This document shows, piece by piece, positions 21,424 to 32,965 of a stretch of DNA of 64,000 bases. This DNA comes from Aporrectodea caliginosa. Taxonomy: Eukaryota; Annelida; Clitellata; Crassiclitellata; Lumbricidae. A program made the position numbers and the translations under genes. The stretch is taken from NCBI GenBank assembly GCA_020284085.1, contig JACEVL010000413.1, forward strand, positions 1-64,000, read 5' to 3'. How positions within the stretch are numbered: the stretch's first letter is position 1; every line of letters starts with the position of its first letter. Under the pieces are notes generated by a model, which was not told the DNA's origin, searched no databases, and saw only the letters and a list, made by a program, of their open reading frames with translations.

Positions 21424-21426
21424 AAA

Positions 21427-21562
21427 CTCCTACCCAGACAATGTGAAACAGGGTAGATGTCGTGTATGTAAGAAGAACACAGCATTCGGCCGTGGTGTCT
21501 GTCGCGTTAACCTGCACAAAGTGAACTGCTACAAAGACTACCACAAACAGCTCTCAGAGTGA
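21427..21562 (+). pseudogene. piggyBac transposase C-terminal fragment
   Basis: The plus-strand frame has CRVCKKNTAFGRGVC, then an N-C-Y-K-D-Y-H tail and a stop at 21560-21562. This is the cysteine/histidine-rich C-terminal domain of piggyBac transposases (C-x2-C spacing followed by further C/H residues); closely similar tails lie at 47580-47690 and near 58355-58405. It is fused directly to the truncated end of the Gmr1-like element. Sequence beyond it contains GTTCCAATA, matching the half-palindrome of the piggyBac remnant at 58.6 kb. Confidence 0.7.
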
Positions 21563-21681
21563 CTGCTCACCTGCAATAGTTGCAAGTAAGCATAGTAAAG
21601 TATAGGTATTGGCATGGACAAGAACAAGCAGTCACTGTTGCACTTCTCTATTAACGTATCAAACATAATGTTCCAATAATA

Positions 21682-23149
21682 TGTGACCCTGCACGGGATT
21701 ACCCGGCCAAAGTCATAGAATACTGAAACGTCACGCAAATCGAGGCAGGAAAGGTCCTTGAATTGCGTAAATCCGGTCAAAAAAGTTTTTTTGTATAATA
21801 TTAATTATTAATATTTCAACTATCAAATTTCCCAGAGTTACAGGTCAAACAAAATAATACAAATATTTTAATTTTAATTTTTTTGTACATCAGTGGTATT
21901 ATTTATTTCCTTGATTCGGACGAGTCAAGCGTGCGTTTGTTTAAATTTCGCCGAAAAATCTTCTTGTAATGGCAGCCTCATTAATTATTCATGTTCTGGA
22001 CTACTTTTTTCTGCTGAAGCCGTCTGTGACAACGGCAAGTGCGTACGAATACAGCCTAATTACCTATGAATATTTATTACGAGATGGTAATTATAATCCA
22101 TGACTTTAGACGGTCTCTGTTTTGGCTAATTCTGGTCAATAAGCGTTGCCTTTATGGCTGTAGATTTAATTTTACAGCATACTGCATTCTTTTCTAAATG
22201 CATATGTACTCTAAATAAACGGTTTAAATGGCTTAGCCATTTACAATAAATAAATTTAGGTAGGCCATATCGCAAACTAATCCCAACACCCAAAGCGCCA
22301 TCTGACGAAAACGAAAGTATTACTATAAAATGGCGGAAACTGAAATCTCCGCATGCCTAATTGAACTCACAGCGTTTAATTTGAATAGAACTCGTCTAAA
22401 GGATCATTTCCGATATATTATTAATGATTACTTCTGCAATATCTATGTTGAAAATAACGATTAGAGTGACTTTAGTGACGAATCTGCTGCCGAGAATAAC
22501 GATGTCTCGGTATAATCACCTCCGTTCCGATCGCATCTAGCGCTGCAGTATGCATAGGCCAAATTAATTTTAACGACACTATTAGCATCTCTTTAAATCT
22601 ATGCCACTGCTTCAATTTAATTTTCCAAGAAACGCCGTTGACACCATTGGAAAGGGCAGAAATTTCTATACCTAGAACAAGCTACTAAATTACGTTGCAA
22701 AATCTGTTCACTTTTGCATAATTTATACAATGAAGTCAATTTTTAACGCGATTTCTCTGTAGGGATAATTAAATTTTACGACAATAGAGCATCTCTTTAA
22801 AGCTGTCCCATTGCTTCAATTTAATTTTCCAAGAAACACCGTTGACACCATTGGAAAGGGCAGAAGTTTTTATATCTAGAACACTCTACTAAATTACGTT
22901 GAAAAATCTGTTCACTTTTACATCGTTCATCCAATGAAGGCAATTTTTGAATCGCGATTTCTCGTTAAAATGAGTTCTCAAAACGCTAGGACTTAAATTC
23001 TTTAAAAATTCATAACTTTTTCATTTCTACAGATACAAATATACTGTTTACACCACATTACTCAGCAGTAACTGTAGTATTTAAAACAAAATTAAACTGA
23101 TTTTTCAAAATTTCCGACTTTGGGAGGGTTTTTCCGTGCAGGGTCACAT
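21682..23149. mobile_element. TA-flanked DNA element, non-autonomous
   Basis: Terminal inverted repeats TGTGACCCTGCACGG and CCGTGCAGGGTCACA, each bordered by TA (21680-21681 and 23150-23151). The sequences outside, GTTCCAATA and TTGGAA, rejoin into a palindrome when the element is removed, which supports a real insertion. TA duplication suggests a Tc1/mariner-type or similar transposase supplied in trans; no coding region was found inside. Confidence 0.75.
22563..22970. repeat. Tandem duplication of about 204 bp inside the TA element
   Basis: Two adjacent copies share AGCATCTCTTTAAA, CTTCAATTTAATTTTCCAAG, CGTTGACACCATTGGAAAGG and CTACTAAATTACGTTG, at a spacing of about 204 bp, with roughly ten percent differences. 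Confidence 0.8.
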
Positions 23150-23151
23150 AT

Positions 23152-23414
23152 TGGAAAAGTGCCACGTTCCAATAATGTAACAAATTTCTATGAGCTAAAA
23201 AAACATAAAATTAAATTATCGCAAATGTGATTTGATTCCTTTTATTAGTTAATACAACGTTGTAAATTATCTAACAACTTTTAGCAAAATGAAATTTGTC
23301 CATGAATAGGTACAGACGAAGTCTTTGTAAGGGACCCCACTTCTCCGTTAGTATTCTTTATGTTATAGCGTTATAGTGTTATAGCGTAATGTAGGCTATA
23401 CGGTCTCCGGTTCA
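23152..23414. other. No gene recognised; remnant of piggyBac end and 3' flank of the cGLR locus
   Basis: AT-rich. Contains CACGTTCCAATAATG, similar to the piggyBac-type palindrome flanking the TA element, and a short GTTATAGC repeat near 23365-23390. Confidence 0.4.
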
Positions 23415-26276
23415 CTATGATGAAACCAGCTTTCGTAGAAGAAATCTGCGAATGATGTTTTCAAACGGACGATTGGTTGTTTTCTGAGCAGCAAATTCAG
23501 TCATTGCTTCTGAATACGGAAGATTGCAGTCGATACAACATCTGACTTTTAAATATTTTGCAAGAAAATGTCTTCCAAGAATATAGTGGCATCTAATGGA
23601 GTGACGGTTCATAAGAGATTCTGTGAATTCATCATTCCAGTTAAAGTACATATCGTTGACAAACACGTGTTCAAAAGTTGGATTGACAGTTTTCCCAAAT
23701 TTCCGACTGTCATCATTCAGCGGTGATAAATAATAACAGAGTGTGTGCAATCCAAGCAACGACTGTACGTCTCTATCGAAAAAAGAGACAAAAGGTGGCA
23801 ACAACAAAACATTCGTATATGCAAACGCCTTAAAATCGTTCTTCATTTCAGGCTCACGAAGAATTCGCTCACATAAGCGCAAAACTTCATCGTATTGGCG
23901 ACACTTGTAAAGGTACAAAGCACGATAGCAATCTACTGTGTTGCACTGGATGCCAAAGTCATTGCGAATCACACTGTAGAATGATTTCATATTTTCTAAA
24001 ACATATTCCATCAAAGAATCAATTACTGTTTCTTTAATTATCATAGGATTCACACTTGAAGTCTCAGTTTCTGTAAAAGAATCTGTTCTGCGATAAACGA
24101 TCTGTCTGGTAGCGTTGAAATGAGTACTGACTTCATCGCAACAATACATTTCTTCTTTCTTAAAGCTTTCAGATATTCGTCCATAGGAAATGCTGAATCT
24201 GGTAAATCATGACAAAAATCCAAACGCGTAGATTTTCTTTCGGCTGATAATACAGTTAAATAATGAGCAAAAACCTTTGATGAAAGACGCAGATCAAGAT
24301 AAAGCCGCCCGCCAATGTAATGAAGATTTCTGTCAGTAATCTTCTTGTGAAGCACACACAATCCAACGATTCTTGCGATATCGTCAATAAACAACAAACA
24401 ACCTGCATTCAGCGTTTCCTTTTCATTTTGAGGAGTCTGATCTACGAGAACTGCCGAACAGAAGCGTATTGCTGTTTGGTATTCTGATGTGGCAAAATGG
24501 AGTGCAGCGAGATAGGCCAAAGCTGCAGGAGCAATGCCATTCGATTTAGAATCATCATATTCTAAAGCTTTAATGAGAAACTCTTTTGACATGAGAGACA
24601 CTAGTTGAAATTCTGAAGGGCTATTTGATCCAGTTAAATGTTCCATGAGACCCTGAGCACGCAGGTATTGAAACCGACTACTTTGTTCTGTGTACGTTTT
24701 CGGAAAGTTATGATGCTGTGACCTTATTTTAGGGTGCATCAACATAGCTTCGACAAGTTCAACAAAGAGACTGCTCTCCCAAGATATCTCTCCGTAACGT
24801 AAACCATGTGCAGCATGCAAACTATACAGTACAATGGCAAAGTACCTGAAACACAAGATCTTCTCTATTGCTGGAAGATATGTCATTTTACTCCATGTTT
24901 TGGATTACATCTTGGTTGTTGTTCTTCTTTTAAACACTTGCGCAATCCTGAATAATAACCGTTTTTAATTGTACGACGACCAATCTTATTAGAATTTGAG
25001 ATACTGAAAGAAAGCAGTAAATCCAAAGTTTTTAATTCAAACGCTTTCCGAAATTCAAGGAGAGGCAGCAAACAATCCATGAAGTCTGGTATTACTTTTC
25101 TTGTTTTCCGATCTACAAATTGTGTCTGAGTGATTGGCAGTATGTAATTTTCCACGAACCAAATAGAAAGATTGCCAGAGTTGCGGAATTCATTTAGTCG
25201 TCTTTTGGTCTGGTGAAGCATTGCGGAGTTCAATGGCTCATGAAATAGATTTGCTTCAGGAATAAAATAGTTCGGACAGTATCTCCTCTTTAGCCATTCT
25301 GACAGATTTTTTAGCAACTCACAGCAAATTGCAATTACAGAAAAGGAATTCCACCATTCCGGTGGCATCTTTTCACAAGTCCATAACATCAACGTCTTTA
25401 AATGATACGGACAGAGAACCTCATCCTCCTTTGGACAATCCTTTTGTATCAATTCCTTCTTTGCGAAGAATCTCAGCAAATGATAGACAATCTGTTGAAT
25501 TTGAGTCCAACTCTGAAGTAAAATTACTTCTGCGAATGAAAACGACAATCTCCACTGTAGCTTATCGTCTCTGCAAGAACGATGTTGAGCATAAACCACA
25601 TGACAACCATTTTGTACAACTTCGGAGATTGTATCCATTGTCGGCCATCCGTATTTTCTTAGTCGAGTAGGCCAATTTTTGGCTTCTGTAGGCCACTGAG
25701 GGCAAAATAAGGCTTTGACTGCATCAGTTCCCAAAGTTAGCGTTTGAATCTATTTGAGATTTAATTGCTGGACCACAAACAATGCTTGGCAGCGCGACGT
25801 CATTCCTTGCTTGATTGAAATTTACTGAATACTTTGTTACAGCAGAAGCCAAATCTAGCACCAAGGTATTCACCTGGATGAGCTGTATAGTTAAATTCGT
25901 ACTTTTTGCATTTCCAGTTATAGTTCATTTCACCCAATTTTCGTAATCGAACAAAACCTGGATACTTATGGTATGGTTCAATCTTGAAGAACATAATCCT
26001 ATCGGATAGGCCACTCATATCACTTGGCAACACTGGAAAGTCGCCAGTGAAAGCCAGCTGGTCAGTGCTGCATAATAACGCATCATAGTCGCCGATGCAT
26101 GTATTCAGCGGTAGAATATAGAACTCCTCAAGGCTGCCACACGAAATCGAATACTGTTTTGTTGCAGGCCACTGTGACCCGATTAAGTCATGCATGCAAT
26201 CAGAAACAGTAGAAAACGATTTTGGAAGTAATTGGCATGTGCTAACGATGAACACAGAAGCCTTTTCTTCATCCAT
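23415..26276 (-). pseudogene. cGAS-like receptor (Mab-21 family) with long C-terminal extension, frameshifted
   Basis: Four overlapping or adjacent minus-strand frames read as one protein of about 950 residues. 26276-25800 (ATG start) is the nucleotidyltransferase half: GSLEEF at residues 47-52, D63-Y-D65, then KIEPYHKYPGFVRLR and NYNWKCKKYEF. 25734-24883 holds the rest of the Mab-21 core: a GTDAVKALFCPQWP stretch with the likely third catalytic Asp, GCHVVYAQHRS, LQWRLSFSFAE, YHLKTLMLWTCE and CPNYFIPEANLF. 24886-24050 and 24149-23415 are a helical extension of about 480 residues with no named domain. One-base shifts fall near 25805, 25727, 24884 and 24128 (a missing T compared with the plus-strand copy). 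cGAS-like receptors make cyclic dinucleotides on sensing nucleic acid and signal through STING. The active-site residues suggest the ancestor was catalytic; this copy looks dead unless the shifts are assembly errors. Confidence 0.85.
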
Positions 26277-26279
26277 TTA

Positions 26280-26447
26280 ACCGAATGGTCCGTCATCTAT
26301 AATTGAAAAGACATCGGAAAAATTACCATAGTCGTCATCATTAATAAGTTGCATCACCGCATTTTCGTCATCATCATCTTCATCATCGCCAGATCATCAT
26401 CATAAAAGTTCATAATCGTTGTTATCATTATCGGAAGAAGAAGGGCA
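26280..26447. repeat. Short CATCAT-rich tract upstream of the cGLR locus
   Basis: Imperfect ATC triplets, about 26320-26440, between the cGLR start and the TTAA of the next transposon. It would cover the promoter side of the cGLR gene; no TATA box was recognised. Confidence 0.5.
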
Positions 26448-27499
26448 TTAACCCTCATGCGAACAAGGAAAAATTAATTTCAGGGGGGTCTGGTCAGACC
26501 CCCTTTTTATTTGGGTTCTTCATAGGTAAAGTATTTTATATGTCAATTTTGCAACATGTTCATCATAGCAATGTATCAGCAAGTAAGCAATATAAATCAA
26601 CTCTGTGATATATTTGAAATTACAATGTCCAGGTATATTATTTTGTGACAGTCTGTCGTAAACGTTTGCTCGACTCCAAGCTTTTTTGTGACGTTGAATA
26701 CCAATGTCACTCGCTCTCTTTCTTCTTCATCTGCCTCCACTCTGGTCCATGCCTTTGTTAGTAACCCTCCTGGACTATTGTTCTTGGTTTCACATATGGA
26801 TTTCTTGTAATACACCAATGGATTCAGCATTCGTTTTGCGGGTACAAAATGGTATATTTACTTGTATATTAGTGTGAATGCATCTCTGAAATTACATCAT
26901 GTTTAACACTGGCTCCCGATCCATTAGCGCATATTTTATATTTTTGCGTACATTGTCTGGTACTGTGTTCTGGATAGAACAAATATAAGATCTATGTGTG
27001 TTCTTGAAACTGATATATGCATGCCAAGATACACAAATACATACGCTACACATGTTTATATGACGTCATAAATATGCATCCATACATATGCTACTTCATA
27101 GCATCGGGCTATATCGATCGTTGGTCCTTCATTGTGGAATAGCCTGTATTCAGACCATCGTTCACTCCAGCGAGACGCGTATTATTATTTATTTTGAACT
27201 ACTTCCGGTCATCAAAAAACAAATTAATCGGCCTATGAAAAAATACTTCTGAGAATAGTCCTCTATGCAACGGCGCTAATTTAGTTCTCTTCAAAAATAA
27301 ATAGATGAATACGTAGATAGATCGATAAAAACATAGAAAAATTTGTAGAAAGATAGTAACCTATTTTCATACATAATAAAGTAATTTATTTTGAGCACTT
27401 CCTGTTTTCTGAAGGTCAACCCAGTGACCATAGAAATGCTAGACCCACTCCCTCTATAGAATGGTATCTGTCTCTTAATATTTAATACACGGATAAGAT

Positions 27500-27736
27500 A
27501 TGAGTCAGAAAATCTTGGGGGGGTATCCTTCGATCACCTGGTACATTGGGTAGCATTGGAACGGTTGTTCAGACACGGTGGTGAGATATCATCTCACATT
27601 TTACCTCAAAACGTGTGTAAATGAACCTCCTACAGCCACCTAAAAGGTCAAATTGTCGTTTCCATACGGAAAAAGTTTGAGATCCTCTTCCTAGGGGGAG
27701 TTGGATACCACCACCCCTTGGTAGCCCGGGGGTTAA
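27500..27736. mobile_element. Right end of another TTAA-type element nested in the preceding one
   Basis: Reads ...CCACCCCTTGGTAGCCCGGG and GGTTAA, ending at TTAA 27733-27736. A decayed match, GGTGGTAACCACCCC then CTTGGTAGTCC, occurs at 37118-37155. No matching left end was found. Confidence 0.5.
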
Positions 27737-28234
27737 GATTTAATTAAACACTTATTATGACTGAAGCAATCTTGCTACTGGTCAAAGCCTGTCACTGGAT
27801 AAAATCTAAAAACGTTTGACTACGTAATGTACTGGCATTCCGTTGAGGAAACAACAAACGACGCCATAGAAGCTAAGTTACGTCTCGTATTCATTTGAAG
27901 TTCTTTGATGTAGATGATCGTCAGAGACTTCTATTTAGTTTCGAAATCGTCATTTGAGGATGATAAAAATAGATAACTGGCAAACAATGTGTGAACTTGC
28001 GTGTGAAATCCAACAGTTACTGAAATTTACATTGGATGTAAGCGGTAGTCGAAATGAGAGGCAAACGGTTTTAACACATTTACAGTTTCTGCATCATTTA
28101 ACTTCGTTCAGCAACATTATCAAACTTTCTTTAAACGTGCTTATAAATTATCATCAGTTGACTATTCATCATCATCTCACACATCATCATCACGTCCTTA
28201 CAACGCGCTATAGTGTCTTGACACAAACATACTG

Positions 28235-28330
28235 GTGTCATCGACAATTCGTCTACAGGCTTTTCGTCTACGACATCTTCGTCTACAGACATCATCGTCT
28301 ACATCGTTATCATGATCATTGTCATCTTTA
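28235..28330. repeat. TTCGTCTAC/CGACAT motif cluster
   Basis: Several spaced copies of TTCGTCTACA or TCGTCTACGACA. The same kind of motif cluster occurs at 62455-62530, next to another hAT relative; it may be the end of an unrecognised DNA transposon family. Confidence 0.45.
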
Positions 28331-28706
28331 AAATGGAAGCTGGATTCGATAATTTCAACCAGTACGTGACTTTTGGGCGCAGCCGTTTTGGCAACAAGCA
28401 ATAGTGCATTATGCGGCATATTCTGAGGCGGCTAGCCAGCGTGGCCTAATATTGTGGGATTTACAATACTGTCAGTATATGTTCTTATACAGCATTCTGG
28501 GAATAAAATGACACTATCATCCTTTGGAGGCAGTTTGTACCCGTGGACTGGAGTTGGTAGATTATAGCTGTGACTCCGGGACTAATATAGCAACAAAGTC
28601 ATTTAGCCGATTTATGAAAATATAATGTTTCAATGGGAGCTGGAGTTATGAAAATAAATATATCAATGGGGTCTGGATTGACCCCCCTTGTTCGGATGAG
28701 CATTAA

Positions 28707-29425
28707 ATTCTAGTTGTCACCCAAATCATGGACATTGTAACAACCACCTTCTTAAAGTCACATTTCAGGCGATCGTGTTCTAAAGACATTAATTTACCAG
28801 GTTCATATTCAGCAATTATTATCCTAAAAATCGCAGTCATCATTGTTGAAAACTTAACCTTTACTCAAAATTAATATGTTTATTAGCGCCAAAACGCCTG
28901 GCGCCAAAAGGCCGGCGTCCTTCCTCGCGCTGGCAGCCCAATCGGCCGCGACAAAGCAATCTGTGTCGTTTCTGTTGCGGTAATTTGTTTTACCCGGGAG
29001 GGCTGCAAACCCTCCGCGGAACCCTCCTCCTTTACCCGGGCTTGGGACCGGCACAGGTTCCATAGCAGGAACCTGAGGCGGAGTTATTACAAACGCAGGT
29101 AGTTAAAATATAATTAAGATTCAAGGGTGTTGCAGTTGACCCGGACCCGCATTTTCGAGGGTCCGCATTTTCGGAAGTGGAACCTGGTGATGACCATGAC
29201 TGAGTGTTAAACATGTAAGAATTCACTCAAATTAACTTAAACTTAGTCAACTATTCTAAATACTTATATGAATGATTAATGATTAATATATTGCTTGTTG
29301 TTCGTTCCTACTGTCACTGTAGCCTACTATAGGTAGTCTGACCCTTTTTTTAGAAAAAAGTACACCACAAGAAAATCATCTTTAGGCAGTTAATACTCAC
29401 TAGTAACCATGCTATAAATAATGAT
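28707..29425. other. No gene recognised; GC-rich block 28880-29170
   Basis: The block contains CGCCAAAACGCCTGGCGCCAA, ACCCGGGAGGGCTGC and ACCCGGGCTTGGGACC, unlike the AT-rich surroundings. The minus-strand frames across it (29063-28854 and 29226-29032) have no recognised similarity. Probably repetitive, family unknown. Confidence 0.35.
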
Positions 29426-29429
29426 GGAC

Positions 29430-29765
29430 CCGTGGTTGTCAGGTTGTAACTAATTAACGAATGAGGGCTTATTGATTTCTTTGTGGCGAGATGTGGGTAA
29501 CGAGTAATCGTTTCTCAGAGGTAAAGGTAAACAAACATTGCCTGGATAGCATCAACTGGATTCAAAGAAAAAGAGACAGCTGCCTTCCGGGGCCTATTCA
29601 ATCAATCACGTGCATCTATGCTGTAGCATTTGAATTGCAATTATAATTTTAATAATTATTTATAAATCCCAAGATGATATTAAAAAATTGGGCATTGTTT
29701 ATTCTCTATGTCTGTCAAAGGTCTTTGGTACTGTACCTCAGTCGAAAAGGTTGAAGGTTGCTCGC
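29430..29765. repeat. Dispersed repeat, second copy at about 50085-50445
   Basis: Shared ordered words in the same orientation: TTGTAACTAATT, TTTGTGGCGAGAT, ATCGTTTCTCAGAGGTAAAG, CTGGATAGCATCAAC, AAAAAGAGACAG and a TTGGGCATTGTTTAT-type stretch. No coding potential recognised. Confidence 0.75.
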
Positions 29766-30274
29766 ACCCGCAAAATTACATCGAGTCTAAATAACTGATA
29801 AGAATCTTTCAGGCTTGCCTTGACGACACAGCCATGTGCATTACTCTAATAAAAAATGTTGAAAGAAATCCGTACAATAAATTTCACCTTTGACTTTTTT
29901 GCGATTTCAAAGCAATGTACAGTTACAATAATATTATCATCGCAATCTGAGCCTAAGTGCCTTGTAACTAGGCCTAAGTTATGATTAATTCTGACATCCG
30001 CGTGTTTTCCTGTCGGCGTTTCCCGTTTCCTTTGTGGGTTTGTATTTCAAAAACGAAAAGTCGTAATAACGATTTTATTATAGTGGCAATAACGACTTTT
30101 TAATTTTATCACCCACTCGGGCCATCTGGAATTACGAATGTTCGTTTTAACGACTTTTTGGTGCGAAAAATGGACGCCGAAATTTTTTAGGAATTCAAAT
30201 CTTATACTATAATTCTCAAAGTTTTTGCTTCCATTTGTTTGTTTGCATGTTTGTTTGTTTGTCCATCACACTAA

Positions 30275-30435
30275 AGGCTCCGAAAGGGAGCATAGTAGCG
30301 GTTTCAATTTTTTCCAAAACATTCTTACAGAAATATGTAGGTGAACGTGACTATTTTCAGCTCCCGATTTACATTAAATGTATGCCCTACGCATTCTCGT
30401 TGCGCATGGCCTCATGGGTCCGCAGCTTTATGATG
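30275..30435. repeat. Dispersed repeat, second copy at about 43428-43600
   Basis: Both copies contain GGCTCC-AAAGGGA, TACA(A)AACATT, ATATGTAGGT-AACG and ACTATTTTCAGCTC in the same order. Confidence 0.65.
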
Positions 30436-30439
30436 TAGT

Positions 30440-30870
30440 ACGTGCAACAGCAGTGGCTCGTTTACTCTATGCTGCCCCGGCATGATGGGGCTTTGCGAGA
30501 CAACAGGATAGATGCCGACTCCAGTCAGTAATAAGCAAGCTAATCCGCCTCCGGTATCTTCCTGACAACTACCCAACATTTGAGCGACTTTGTCTTGAAG
30601 CTGACACCCGTCTTTTGTCTGCGGTCCTGATTAACCAGTTCCACTTACTGCATAGTTTACTTCCACCAAAAAAGCCCCAGCAATAATACACCCAGCGATC
30701 CCGATCACACGAAAGAACCTCTTGTGTACCTCTTGCAGATAATTTACAGCGTAAGACGTTTATTGTTAAAATGTTGTACTCATGTTGACCATTGTTTGTT
30801 ATTAAGACGTATGTACACCAGAGTGCGGATATGCAAATGGTTTAATAAAGAATAGACTTACTTACTTCGT
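30440..30870 (+). mobile_element. Non-LTR retrotransposon 3' end fragment
   Basis: Broken plus-strand frames read RYLPDNYPTFERLCLEAD, NQFHLLHSLLPPKK and a final KTFIVKMLY stretch, resembling the C-terminal end of jockey/CR1-type LINE ORF2 proteins. It ends in AATAAAGAATAGACTTACTT, a typical short AT tail. A hAT element sits just downstream, inserted at TGTAGTAC. Confidence 0.6.
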
Positions 30871-31544
30871 GTTTTAGGCCTGTAGTACTAGAGCTCTGCG
30901 CCGACTTCATAGCGTCGGCGGCGGCGCGCCGGTCATTTTTGGTCGGCGGCGGCGGCGCGCCGCCAACCCTCACAAAATCGGCGGCGGCGGCGGCGCGGCG
31001 CGGCGTGGTCGGCGCCAGTGACGGATCCAAAAGTCTATGAGGGGGTCAAATGGGCGTCCGAACTTTGAAATAGTTAGAATTTCCACACTGTAATTCTAGA
31101 ATTTTAAGCTGTCATCTGAACAAATTGCTTTATTATTTCAGTGCTGATAGGAATCAGCTGTCACTCGTAGTTAGGAGGTAGTTTGAGTCGTGTTTGAGTT
31201 TGACTACAGATAATACTAGCAAACCAGGCATTTATTGAAATTAGAATTAGAATTAATATAAAAAATAGAAAACAGGGCCTACGTTCAATTTCCAAGAATG
31301 CCATAAGCATTAAGTAAACGAATATAGGCCCTATGACTATAAGACACAATTATAAATATAATAATTTTCGTTTATTATTTCAAACTGACACACCGCAGTA
31401 TGATTACAATTCATAGTATGAACGGATTATCACAAGTTATTAAATAAATCGAATTTAACTGTTTGGCAGCCATGAACGGGGCCCATCACGTCCTACTGCT
31501 CATTTTACGAACGCCATATGGCGAATGAAAGGCTGAGTCGACCT

Positions 31545-31625
31545 TTGGAGGGTAGCGGGAATTGATCCCGCGTCCATGCTGATCTTCTACTCTTCGTGCC
31601 AAAGTGTTACCATTTACCATAAACC
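31545..31625 (-). repeat. tRNA-like head inside the hAT element
   Basis: On the minus strand: GGTAAATGGTAACACTTTGG, then a GCGGGATCAATTCCCGC hairpin resembling a T-arm and B box. Only suggestive; the cloverleaf was not completed. Confidence 0.3.
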
Positions 31626-32699
31626 CCTCCACAAGTAGGCCTAATTAATTTTAATTATTTTCAATTTGCTAAAACTTTAGTCAATGTAACAGTAAGAGTG
31701 CATCCTGTACTTATAGATTAAGGAGTCCTGGTGCCATCTGTTTTTATATCAAAAACTGCTTTCCGCTAGTTTACTTTTAGTAACTTCAGCCATCGCGATA
31801 CTATTTACAATTATATCCAATTTAACACAATTAGGCCTAAAGTTAATGTTATTTATTTCAAGAACGTGAATTGATTTTATAAATACCACATAGTCTTTGT
31901 TTCATAGCAGTTTTCTCCATAGCAGTTTAATTTGCAGATCGCCAATCCGAAAGCCACTAGTAGGCTACTTAGCGATTTGCAATTTCTTAAAATGCATGCC
32001 TATCCAAAACGCTGTATGACTTGGGTTTAGATGCACTAGAAATTTGATGTAATTATATTACACTGTTGGAGCATGAACTGCATGTGCTAATTTGACGATG
32101 GATATGCTTAAGCCTGCAAGGTGATCAGATGGGTATCATATCAAGCGTGAATGGATGACTCTTGCACTTTGGAACTTTAAGCCTAAATCCTGAGAGAGAC
32201 GACACTTTGTTCACTCGAAAAATGAGAATTAATTTAGGGTCATGCCAATCTTCCGTGGCATGTCGATGCTGTCTGTCTTCCCCTCCGGTCCCTCCCTACT
32301 TACATACCTTAAGATAGACAGAACAGCAATACTTGGGGAAGCACATTATTTGGGTTAAGAAAAGAACTAAACCTCGCCCATGTCAAGACCGTGACCTGTT
32401 ATAGCAACGCACCATAACGGGCGGGTCTGGGGGTGAGGGGCGCCGGCATACAACCAGGAGGGGTGCGAGGGCAGTTCGCCCCAGGCCTATGACTTAATAC
32501 TGCCGATATTGTATAGATTATAATAAAGTATTCTTTACATGTACGTCCATTCACTGAAAGCTGCACTGAGGGGTTAACTTAACCCCACAGGTAATTTTAT
32601 GGAATTAACTGGAGGGGTTGAAAATGAATTCGGGGGTTGAACGCTCCCAACCCCCCGACAATTCAATCACCGTATATATAATATATCCTCTGTCTTACA

Positions 32700-32965
32700 T
32701 ATATATGTAGTATGCAGGTAAAACAGAGGACCTTTCGATCTTCTCTCATTCCAATCCGTCTATTCAATCTATCTATCAGTCATTCAATACAACCATCCAT
32801 TCATCCATCCCACCAAAACCATCTATCTATCCATCCATTCCATCATCTGTCAGCTGTCTGCCTGTGTCTCTCTGTCTCTGTCTCTGTATGTCTGTCTGTC
32901 TGTCTGTCTGTCTGGCTGTCTGTCTGGCTGTCTCTGTCTGGTTGTATGTCTGTCTGTGTCTACTT
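32700..32965. repeat. CATC and TGTC microsatellite tract inside the hAT element
   Basis: ATCCATCCATT-type repeats (about 32755-32845) followed by TGTCTGTC repeats (32850-32965). The open frames here are translations of the repeats. Confidence 0.85.

Larger units (their letters stand above)
16739..21426 (-). mobile_element. Gmr1-like Ty3/gypsy retrotransposon, 5'-truncated
   Basis: A single long gag-pol frame (17380-21423) is followed, in element orientation, by a polypurine tract and an LTR. The integrase lies before the reverse transcriptase, an order otherwise typical of Ty1/copia; this is the defining trait of Gmr1-like elements of deuterostomes. The element ends at its LTR exactly where the palindrome stops, so it inserted into or next to the foldback element. 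Its 5' LTR and gag start are missing: the frame has no ATG, an in-frame TAG lies at 21430-21432, and the neighbouring DNA is a piggyBac fragment. It therefore suffered a 5' truncation or a deletion after insertion. Confidence 0.9.
26448..28706. mobile_element. piggyBac-type element, TTAA-flanked, non-autonomous
   Basis: The left end reads TTAACCCTCATGCGAACAAG and the right end CTTGTTCGGATGAGCATTAA, inverted repeats with TTAA at both edges (26448-26451 and 28703-28706). The left end is followed by the palindrome GGGGGTCTGGTCAGACCCCC and the right end is preceded by GGGGTCTGGATTGACCCC. A shorter relative with the same ends is at 38729-39772. A minus-strand frame (26830-26597) matches a fragment at 37033-37190 and must be element-derived; I do not recognise it. 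A second TTAA-type end lies inside (27733). Confidence 0.8.

Noticed and set aside
24880..24890. ATGA stop-start overlap between two cGLR frames as translational coupling
   Set aside because: Coupling of this kind is bacterial. The protein continues across the junction as one family member, so a one-base shift is the simpler reading.
28854..29226. Possible GC-rich gene on the minus strand
   Set aside because: Two short frames without recognised similarity or splice context; composition suggests a repeat.
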